NCBI GenBank assembly: GCA_036940085.1 | Contig: JALLBK010000017.1 | Coordinates: forward strand, 1-64,000 | Direction of reading: 5' to 3' | DNA from: Discostella pseudostelligera | Taxonomy: Eukaryota > Bacillariophyta > Thalassiosirophyceae > Thalassiosirales > Thalassiosiraceae | Length of the DNA: 64,000 bases | Shown: piece after piece, positions 34,341 to 42,633 of the stretch | How positions within the stretch are numbered: position 1 is the stretch's first letter | Layout: every line of letters begins with the position of its first letter | The notes under the pieces: model-generated | Seen by the model: only the letters and a program-made list of their open reading frames with translations | What the model was told of the DNA's origin: nothing | The model's database searches: none | Made by a program: the position numbers and the translations under genes

Positions 34341-34598
34341 TATTATGGTACCGTACCAATGTTGTCAAAGAAGTTGATCTACAAACGGTGGATGCTGGCT
34401 CATGTAATGGAGTTGATGGAGTGATGATGGCATAGTGGAGCAATCGCGACGACTGACCACACTCAACAACAAAGTGTATCTATTCAGCTGATGCTACATC
34501 TAAACCTATGGTAACCATTAACAGCTGTCAACCATCTACTCCTATTGTGCATCATCTCCATACTACTACTACCTACTACTACGCACGGTAAACACACT

Positions 34599-34616
34599 CC
34601 TCTCTCTCTCTCTCTC
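34599..34616. repeat. CT microsatellite
   Basis: A run of CT dinucleotides lies immediately at the 3' end of the dynamin gene, in the convergent gap after the PsbQ-like gene. The rest of the 34341-34614 gap shows nothing further. Confidence 0.8.
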
Positions 34617-37359
34617 ATTTTGCAAAGGAATTGAAGTCCCGAACCTCATTCACAATCTCCAATGCCTTCTCGAGCAAATCTCTCATCTCCAGACATGTCC
34701 TCCTCCTCGTGGCAATATCTTCCGCCTCCTTCATCAGGAACTTCACCTCAGCCTCACGATACAACTCGCTAACCAACTCATTTTGCAATTCATCCTTCAC
34801 GTGATTTACCAAAAAGTACATGATCGTCTTGGGTACCATATCAATGTAATTCTTGCGCACAATGGAGAAGTAACTGTCGATTAACGATTTGATGATTTCG
34901 GTTTCGACACGTTCCCGATCGGTGGGTGGGGCATCCGTTTGGCGCATCGTGTCAGGGACTTGAGGAAGTTGGACAATAGTGGGTGGCCGGTTGCTACTAC
35001 CGCCAACACTGGAATTGCCGTGGTGGTGAGCATTCGTCGTACGCATGGTGCTGTTGTTGGCAAGTCCGCGATTGTTCCAAGAATCTGCTCGAGGTCGTAC
35101 ACCTACGGCTGGTGCTTGGGAGGCAGTACTGTTCCCGCCTCGGAAAATAAAATTCATGATCCCACCATTGTCTCCAGAATTGTTGGACGATGCTACATTC
35201 TGTCGATCGACTACCACATGTTGTGGCGGAGCGCCGTGGTACGACGACACATGTCCATCATCCATGTACTTTTCAAGCGAGGAAGACGATAATGGTGTCG
35301 CACCTACATTTGGCGTATCAGGACTTTCCTTTACAGGAGTCATGGCAACAGCTGGCGGTGCCGCCGCCGCTTGCCGTGCCGCCATCTCCTTCTCGTTGGC
35401 CAACTTTTCCATAAGCTTTGCCACGGCTCGACTACCTCCGATGAAATCGGGATGGTTGGTATTGATGTAGGATAATTCAATCCGAACTAGATTGCTTACC
35501 CACATTTGAGTTGGTCCGACGCTTCGCTTCAGCAATGCTGACACAACGTCCATCATTCGATCACGTAAATTTGGATAGCGTGTTAGTTCCGTCGGTTCGG
35601 ACTGAGCAGCAATACGTTGCAATTCATCATACACCAAGTCGACACACTGGACACCAGGCTGTTCCAACCTACGAATCTGTCGTCGGACGAGTATATCAAA
35701 GCTTATCTCCGGCACGAACAAAGCTGGACGTGTACCATTGGCATTGCCAATTGTAGTGCGTATTTCATCCTCGGAGAGTCCGTCGAAGGCACCCACAGAA
35801 TTGAGCGATCGACCAAAGACTTGATGGAAGATGTACGAGATGCGTGCCCCGCCGTAGAGTTCATCGTAATTGGCACCATTGATGGTGGTGGTGTGCGACG
35901 CAGAGTTGTAGGAACCACCCATGTTCATGTTGGCCATTCCGGAGCCGATACCGCCCATGGAACTACCATATCCCATCATTCCACCACCGCCACCACCTCC
36001 TCCTCCCATCGGCATCATGCCCCCACCACCCACACCCGATGGCAACATGGGCATACCATCATGATGTTGATTCGTGTTGCTGGCCCGGCCATCAATCATG
36101 GCTGCAAAATTCGACGAGAACTTTGATAGCAATCCTAACAACTTGCCTCCCAATCCAGAAGGATCATCACCACCACTCCCTCCCTCGGGCATACCCAATG
36201 CATCCAACTCACTCTGGACATCCCCCATCATATTGGCAATACGTATCTTCAATTCTGGCAAACAGTCACGAATATGATGGATCAATATCCCATTCAAATT
36301 CCGTGCCAAGTTCACAGTACCACATTTCCCAATAATACTTCGATCACGAGAATATACCGGATGTGTTCTAAAAAATCGCTCCTCATTGCGCAAGCCAACA
36401 CGAATACTAAGATCAGCATCAATATCCCGCTGTCCTCGATTGACAACGGCAATATATCCCCTTCGCAATGGAATAACCTTATTCTGCAATATTTCACTTG
36501 CGTCTGTGCCTGGATCCATCAAATCCAATTTGGTCAACACTCCAATAGTCCGTTCACCACGTGGGTCCAACTCTCGAGCCAATTTTAATGCATCACTACT
36601 AGCCAAATCGGTATTGGCGGACGTGACCGCCAATAAGATGGCATTGGGATTACTCCCATATTGGACATTAATTTCATATATCTGTTCTTCGATATCTTCC
36701 GGCTGGTCTTTTACTGCCACCTTGGTCAATCCAGGTAGGTCGACCATGGTCAAACTTAATACGTTAGGGCTGTAGATTTTGAGATGTATTGGTGTGGGGC
36801 TTACACCCTTGGAGTGCAGGCCGGCAAGTCGATTGGTATCACGAGAGATTTCATCACGAATGTGTGCAAAGTCGTAGTAGCGTTTGCCGGGCTGATGGAG
36901 GAATTCACCCCATTCTTGGCCAGATGCTTCTCCATCAGGTGATGGTTGTTGTTGGTCGGAGGAATAGTTATTGGGTCGGTGAGGGTGTTTGCTGTTCTTG
37001 CTGCGTCGGTGTTGTTGAATGTGTCGATGATCTTCCTTCCGTTCCTCGTCGCCATGCTCACCGATCTCGTCGTCATTGAAATCATCCTCCTCTCTAGTTG
37101 AAGCAGCATCATCGCCACCCATCAACTTGGTTCCATCCGGCCCAGCAGTATTAAACAATTGCAACACCAATGGTCTCCTAGTAACAATGCCAGTGCCGCG
37201 GGGTAAAAAGCTCCGCCCGACAACACTTTCGAGGACACTTGATTTGCCAGACGATTGACCACCAATGACGACTATTTGGGGTAAGTCGAGATTGGTGTTT
37301 TGACCAAGTGCGCCTAGGACATCTTGCAGCTTGGAGGCTATGGGAATTAATTCTTCCAT
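34615..37359 (-). CDS. Dynamin-related GTPase, DRP1/DNM1 type
   Basis: This is a 914-residue protein starting at ATG 37359 (MEELIPIASKLQDVLG); an upstream extension has no ATG. The GTPase domain has GGQSSGKSS (33-41), VDLPG, and TKLD. The middle/stalk region follows, with a Gly/Met-rich insert ([16 protein letters not shown]) near the centre. The C-terminal GTPase effector domain reads ETEIIKSLIDSYFSIVRKNY...VNHVKDELQNELVSELY. There is no PH domain and no Pro-rich tail, which matches DRP1/Dnm1 proteins that constrict mitochondria and peroxisomes. A second low-complexity insert separates G1 from the DLPG motif. The organelle it acts on here is inferred. Confidence 0.93.
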   Translation of the reverse strand: MEELIPIASKLQDVLGALGQNTNLDLPQIVVIGGQSSGKSSVLESVVGRSFLPRGTGIVTRRPLVLQLFNTAGPDGTKLMGGDDAASTREEDDFNDDEIGEHGDEERKEDHRHIQQHRRSKNSKHPHRPNNYSSDQQQPSPDGEASGQEWGEFLHQPGKRYYDFAHIRDEISRDTNRLAGLHSKGVSPTPIHLKIYSPNVLSLTMVDLPGLTKVAVKDQPEDIEEQIYEINVQYGSNPNAILLAVTSANTDLASSDALKLARELDPRGERTIGVLTKLDLMDPGTDASEILQNKVIPLRRGYIAVVNRGQRDIDADLSIRVGLRNEERFFRTHPVYSRDRSIIGKCGTVNLARNLNGILIHHIRDCLPELKIRIANMMGDVQSELDALGMPEGGSGGDDPSGLGGKLLGLLSKFSSNFAAMIDGRASNTNQHHDGMPMLPSGVGGGGMMPMGGGGGGGGGMMGYGSSMGGIGSGMANMNMGGSYNSASHTTTINGANYDELYGGARISYIFHQVFGRSLNSVGAFDGLSEDEIRTTIGNANGTRPALFVPEISFDILVRRQIRRLEQPGVQCVDLVYDELQRIAAQSEPTELTRYPNLRDRMMDVVSALLKRSVGPTQMWVSNLVRIELSYINTNHPDFIGGSRAVAKLMEKLANEKEMAARQAAAAPPAVAMTPVKESPDTPNVGATPLSSSSLEKYMDDGHVSSYHGAPPQHVVVDRQNVASSNNSGDNGGIMNFIFRGGNSTASQAPAVGVRPRADSWNNRGLANNSTMRTTNAHHHGNSSVGGSSNRPPTIVQLPQVPDTMRQTDAPPTDRERVETEIIKSLIDSYFSIVRKNYIDMVPKTIMYFLVNHVKDELQNELVSELYREAEVKFLMKEAEDIATRRRTCLEMRDLLEKALEIVNEVRDFNSFAK

Positions 37360-37726
37360 TGTATTTATTTGATGAAGATGGACTGTTTTTGAATTGAATT
37401 GAAGAATTGAAATTGCCAATGAAAAAATGAATGCTTTTGACGGTTCATGAGAAAATGGCGGGTAACGGCCACTTTCAATTTTGAATTTGGGACAAAATGG
37501 CGGGAAGAAGATTTGGCGATGTAATTCTGGTGTTTTGGCGAAAGATCCGCTTCCGTGTATCGAAGATCAACGCCATGACGTCCGCCGCCGGCACTACGCA
37601 CGGCATCACTCTCTCGAGAGATTGCAGTAGCGACATCAATCATTGATTTATCACCCTTCAATTAATTAGAGGATCAGATGTTCCTGTTTCTGATAAGGCT
37701 ATTCAGAAGGCGGAGAAACAGAAACG
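37360..37726. promoter_or_regulatory. Divergent intergenic region, dynamin / phosphatase fusion
   Basis: There is no gene in these 367 bases. AAAATGGCGGGTAAC lies at about 37453-37467 and AAAATGGCGGGAAG at about 37494-37507, both about 100-150 bases upstream of the dynamin start. Confidence 0.4.
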
Positions 37727-40721
37727 ATGACAGTGATCAACCGCCACGGGAACGACGCCATCGACTTCGACGGCGACGAGTCTGAGGCTGAGGTTGATGT
37801 CGATGCACCAACTCCATTGTTCGACGAAGAGCATCTTCAATCTCGTCTCGAAGTTATACGCCAATATGTCGCACAACCCATACCGCAACAACCATGGGAT
37901 GATAATGTGCCGGCACTGATACCATTTCATGATCATGTTGGCGGTGATGATCAAAATGTCGGCGATGCAACTACTTATCATGCAGGGAGTAATGGCAATG
38001 GAAGCAATAGTGGCGGCGGTGGCATCATTATCGGCAGCGCCCGTCACGCGGCAAACATTCCCCTCCTAAAATCATTGAATGTAACTGCCGTTCTCAATTG
38101 TGCCTCGGGGGGCATCCCTCGACTACCCGTCGATGAGCTGGAGGAGAACGGGATACGATATGCCTTTACCAATTGTCGTCAAGATTCCTACACCTATCCG
38201 ATATTGCACAATAAACAACAAGTTGCAATAAGGCCTGATAAATTGGAGAATTCTATTACGGGGAAGAAGACGACGTTTGAGGAACGGATTGTACCCAGCC
38301 AGCATTTGGAGGTTTCCAATTCCTTATTCTTAGAACTACTTCGCGAAAATAAAAGGGGGAACGTGCTATTCTTTTGTTTTGCTGGACAAAATCGGAGTGC
38401 GGCATTGGCAGCGGCTACATTAATGCTGCATGGCATGTCATTGGAAAATGTGCTAAAGTATTGTGCGCAACAACGTCCCTTTGTCTTGGAGAATTTGGGA
38501 TTTCAACGCCAGCTGGTCGAGTTGGAAGCAATTATCGACAAGTTGTTGAATGGCCCGTTGGTATCACGACATGAGATTCGGCATCGATTTAAAAGTCATT
38601 GGGAGCTTATTCAGCAAACGAGATCACCCTCATTGTTGTCGACAATTAATCAATCGAAGCGTGTTCGAAAAGGTAGTAGCGCGACCACCGTAGAGATTGA
38701 GCTATTGATTCCGGGCTTATGCACCATGGAAGTGAACATTCCAGTGGAAAGCACCATACCCAATGTGAAGAAATGTCTGGTGCAGCATGTGAATGACAAC
38801 TTACTCCGTCATGATGAATGTCCGTCACAGATTGTTGCCAAGGCATGGCTAGTTCTGGCTATGTTTGGGAGCGATGATATGTACGATCTGCCGCTGGAAG
38901 GTGAGTACGAAATGTTTTATATGCAGCGGAAATCGATGGGTATAGTGATGTACTCAGCCTTAATCTCTGCATTGCTTCGCTTATTCAGTGGAAGCGGTTG
39001 AACTGAAAGTGCAACTTGAGCGAATGAGATTAATGTTTGGTTTGCACACTAGACTTGTTGGTGAGTTTGAGTGATGTGACAGAAATGAATCAATAGTCGA
39101 GATGCAGCTTTCTCATTTTTCGTTTCCTTTGGGTTGGATAGATGGCGAGCCATATATTACTTGGACTGAAAGGTGAGTTTGGAGCGACTAATAAGAATGC
39201 GACGTTGAGACCCATGCTTCTCTCATCTCGTTCGCGCTCCATGATAGATGCCGCTTTGCCCTGGTCATATTCTCGGTCATCAAATATCCAAAAGATGCAA
39301 CTGATGACAGTATTGACCCTTCGATGCGAACAGATCAGATACCGTGGACATTTGTTCATGAAGAACGTCCTAACGCTCCTGCGACCTTGCTTGAAAACAC
39401 TCTGCGTAGCACACATTTGCGGGCTTGGGATTTTGTCACTGGCGAGTCGCTTGCCTCTAATTTGCCAATCGTATTTTCATTTGCCGAGGATCCTCGAGAT
39501 AGACGAGCGTTTATGATGGTATCACAATCGGCTGGGACACTTCAACAGTTTCATTGTCCAGGAGAAGGTGATATTCTAGGAATGGGTGAGAATGCTATCG
39601 TTCATCGCGTCCAATTAAGCTTCACGCAAGCGGATGGCAGTCATAGAGACGAACATTGGACTAGAGTGAATGTTGGTCTCAGGAATGAAAGACCCGCGAA
39701 CACGTCATCGATCATCAAACACGAAGGAGAAGAACAATTTTGGGATGCTGCAGTAAAGAGGCCATTTAGTTTAGGGAAAATGCTCGTGTTCCTTCAAAAT
39801 TCATCAGAAGCTGGACTTGCAAAACGTCTCCGCCTGGCTAATCTACTCAACTCCGATAAAAGGGTGCTCTACTTTTATGGTCTCGGGCTAGGACTTTCTA
39901 CGAATGCATACAACCAGAATGAGTACAAGTTTGAATTAATGCTGCTGGCGAAGTATGAAGAGGATTTCTCGACTTACACTATGCGATGTTTCATGGAAGA
40001 ATACTTGACAATTCCCAGTTCAGTAACCGATGAAGAACGAAAGGCCACGATTGTGAGAATGCAATCACAATTTTCTATCACTGCAGTGAAAGTCTTACTC
40101 GTTAGCTTATTGAATGGTGAGCTCATTGAAACTTGACGTGCCGATGAACAATTTTTGGAACCTAACATTTATTTTTGTCGAACAGCGTTCAGAGATTTAA
40201 CATTGATGGGTATTCAGGCCTTTGATTTCAATCATTTGAACAATGTGTTAGTATCACGAGACTACCAAAGTGTACGGCTTATTGACATCGATGGCAATGC
40301 TCAGGGCTCCGTGCATTATCCAACTTTGACAAACGGCAATCTATCCCCGAGGCAGCCTGTTCATCCTCCTCAAAAGCCCTGTCTTAATGTCGACTTGAAT
40401 ATATTGCTACCCTCAGTGATAGAACAGTTGATTTTGGGTAAAGGACGCGGCAAAAGTTTTGTAAGCATCACTCGGAGTGTCATATGGCGAGCGAAGGAAA
40501 TTGATGCAAAAGCGATGATTCAAACAATTCTCATGGAGAATTTTTATCCCGGAATGGAGAATGAGGAGACGGACGGTGAAATGAAAATTAAAGTTGAGAC
40601 TCATGTGAAAAAGGTTGGAGAGTGGTTCTACGCTGTCCTTAAGAAGGAATCACCATGGACGAACTGGACAAATGATATTTACGACGTGATGCGCTGCATC
40701 GATCACTTGCCGATATCCTGA
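37727..40721 (+). CDS. Dual-specificity phosphatase fused to a kinase-like domain
   Basis: Five exons (37727-38900, 38989-39060, 39142-39172, 39248-40116, 40186-40721) give 893 residues. The N-terminal part is a dual-specificity phosphatase: GSARHAANIPLLKSLNVTAVLNCA and the P-loop FCFAGQNRSAALAAA with Cys217 and Arg223 (CX5R intact; the usual His before Cys is Phe). The C-terminal half resembles the C-lobe of a divergent kinase or phosphotransferase: a helix (LLNAFRDLTLMGI) leads into FDFNHLNNVLV (Asp729, Asn734 in catalytic-loop positions), then RLIDIDGNAQG (Asp749/Asp751-Gly in the metal-binding position). Exon 3 is only 31 bases. I know no named family with this pairing. The phosphatase call is firm, the kinase-like call moderate, the activity unknown. 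Confidence 0.72.
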
Positions 40722-40866
40722 CCAAGTAGTACTGTAGATTGCACCAGAGGATACAGTGGCCATTTAGACTCTAATTTACCTGTACTGAAACATCAAAACA
40801 TACATTGGACTTGGGTGTTTTGCACATCTGAACTCTGAACCTACTACCCGACACTAAATGTACAAC

Positions 40867-41484
40867 CTACACGGCAACTTCGCAATTCTCAACTTGCACA
40901 TCATGAACAATCCTTGGTTTATCCTCTTCGACTTCACGAGCATGAAGACGTTTCATCTTAAGAAACATTGCCGATGCTCCAATTACCAACGCTGAAAGTC
41001 CTGCAATGAAGCTGCTAAGGATGAGTGTACTAGCTGCGTTGCTCGTTTCCAGGGGGGCCGTCTCTGATTCGGGTTCTGCTTCTATAGTCTCGGTAGGAGA
41101 ATCCTCAAACATGGGTAGTGATAGTGATAAGCTTAACTCCGCTTCTTCCAGTGACAAAGACATGGACCCAAACTCGGATTCATAAAGTGATGGCACGGAT
41201 AGGGATAGGTCGAACGTATTTGTTTCAAGGGCCATGGACATCGAAAGTTCCTCTGACTCTACTAGCTGCCTTGTTTTTCTCATGACAATATTTTCACTCT
41301 CCTTTCGGATTGGTCGTCCAAGTACTACCCCAGCCGATGACGCTTCCTTATCACTAGTTTGGTGTATGCTGCTTGGAGCACGACGATAACGTCTGGGTAT
41401 GGTCGAAAGCTGTGCATCTGCATTATATATCGCACCACATAGCATTGCCACGAGGCAGAGATGACTGAAGGAAGACATCATCAT
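40867..41484 (-). CDS. Secreted/type I membrane SMS-repeat protein, pair 2
   Basis: This 205-residue protein starts at ATG 41484 (two more in-frame ATGs follow directly). A signal peptide ending near NADAQ is followed by LSTIPRRYRR, nearly the sequence after the signal peptide of the protein at 14639-15223. The middle is Ser/Leu/Glu-rich with SMS/SLSLP units (ELSMSMALETNTFDLSLSVPS, SLSLSLPMF). A membrane segment (LILSSFIAGLSALVIGASAMF) precedes a ~33-residue tail. Layout, order and sequence around the cleavage site mark it as a paralogue of pair 1. It diverges from the gene at 41977. The function is unknown. Confidence 0.75.
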   Translation of the reverse strand: MMMSSFSHLCLVAMLCGAIYNADAQLSTIPRRYRRAPSSIHQTSDKEASSAGVVLGRPIRKESENIVMRKTRQLVESEELSMSMALETNTFDLSLSVPSLYESEFGSMSLSLEEAELSLSLSLPMFEDSPTETIEAEPESETAPLETSNAASTLILSSFIAGLSALVIGASAMFLKMKRLHAREVEEDKPRIVHDVQVENCEVAV

Positions 41485-41976
41485 AATGAGCTTGCGATGC
41501 CAATACACTCTAATGAATACCCTACTATCTACTCTATGATAGTCTATGATGTATTCATGGAGATTAATGGCAAAGCAAAGCAGAATGAAGAGTCAACGAT
41601 GAAAGAAGATTGGGAAGATGAGCTTGAAATTGGCGATTGGGTGGAGTGAAGTTCTTGGGCTTTCTTGCGGGCATTTGCATTGTTGCCCCTCTTTTGTTCT
41701 CTGGAGAATTCGAGTTAGCGATAATTCCACAAAGGAATCTGATATTGGCTTACCATAACTCCTTGGTCTTAAATCGCCGTCGCCAGCCAAGCAACAGTTT
41801 CGTCAGCACTAGAAACACACATGACGCATTTGCATATTTTTGACTTCCCTGATCATAATATTATGATGTTATGTTGGATGTTGGTGTTGCATGTTGCATG
41901 AATATGAATTATGAATAGTGAATAGGATCTATCTCTGAGACAATCAATAAATCTCCAACAATATCATTATCCAACT
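41485..41976. promoter_or_regulatory. Shared promoter region of SMS pair 2
   Basis: These 492 bases separate two divergent SMS genes, close to the 468 bases of pair 1. No coding sequence with an ATG could be supported. By eye I see no obvious base-level similarity to the pair 1 spacer. Confidence 0.4.
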
Positions 41977-42411
41977 ATGATTACAGCAGTCATCTCCGTT
42001 ACGTTTGCTATCCTCCGCCTATCGTCGGCGCAGGTCGACCGTGCACGCATCGGTGACTCTGTAACATCGTCGTCAAGGGCCGAAGAAAAGTATTATGGCA
42101 GAACCAACTTCTTGAGAAGGGGTGCCAACTTTCAACGAAGCCTCCAGCTATCCATGTCAATGTCAATGCCGGAACTGTCTGAATTGGATCTGTCAATGTC
42201 GATGCCAGTGGTAGTGGAGTCGGAATTGGCGGTGGAGTCGGTTGATGAATCGACAACCATAGTTAATCCGCATGCGCCTATTGGTTGCATGAGTGACGAT
42301 GATTGCACACTGGGATCATCCTGCAATTGCTGGTTGAATTGCAAATTTTGCATAGCTGAATTTGCACCCTGTGGTATTTGCGAAGCCATTGGCAATGACG
42401 GACCTATCTGA
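41977..42411 (+). CDS. Small secreted SMS-repeat, Cys-tail protein, pair 2
   Basis: This 144-residue protein has the signal peptide MITAVISVTFAILRLSSAQ, then a polar stretch, then RSLQLSMSMSMPELSELDLSMSMP. The C-terminus carries eight Cys (GCMSDDDC...SSCNCWLNCKFC...CGIC), consistent with a disulfide-bonded secreted domain. There is no membrane segment. Its length equals that of the pair 1 counterpart at 15692-16126, which also has RSLQ before its SMS units and a Cys-containing end. Probably secreted; the function is unknown. Confidence 0.7.
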   Translation: MITAVISVTFAILRLSSAQVDRARIGDSVTSSSRAEEKYYGRTNFLRRGANFQRSLQLSMSMSMPELSELDLSMSMPVVVESELAVESVDESTTIVNPHAPIGCMSDDDCTLGSSCNCWLNCKFCIAEFAPCGICEAIGNDGPI

Positions 42412-42633
42412 ATTGGAATTCGGGTAACGAGTCGAGGGTAATTGCTCCAACGCAATAACCGGGTGTAGGTATGATCGACGACGCAGTATATGTGAAGAAA
42501 GCTAGTCTGGATCTGTTGTTTCACTACAAACGATGCAAGCATTAAGATTGGATCTAAATGCGATATCTAATATTTTCAGTATATTGCGTTTGTGCGCACC
42601 ACCAGTAAACAGTAAACATATTTGACGAAATTC

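Noticed and set aside
41637..41843. A frame reading like a signal peptide followed by AIIPQRN, between the SMS pair 2 genes
   Set aside because: The resemblance to the SMS start (IPQR) is short, it begins without an ATG and the rest lacks SMS units. It could be a remnant, but the support is too weak.
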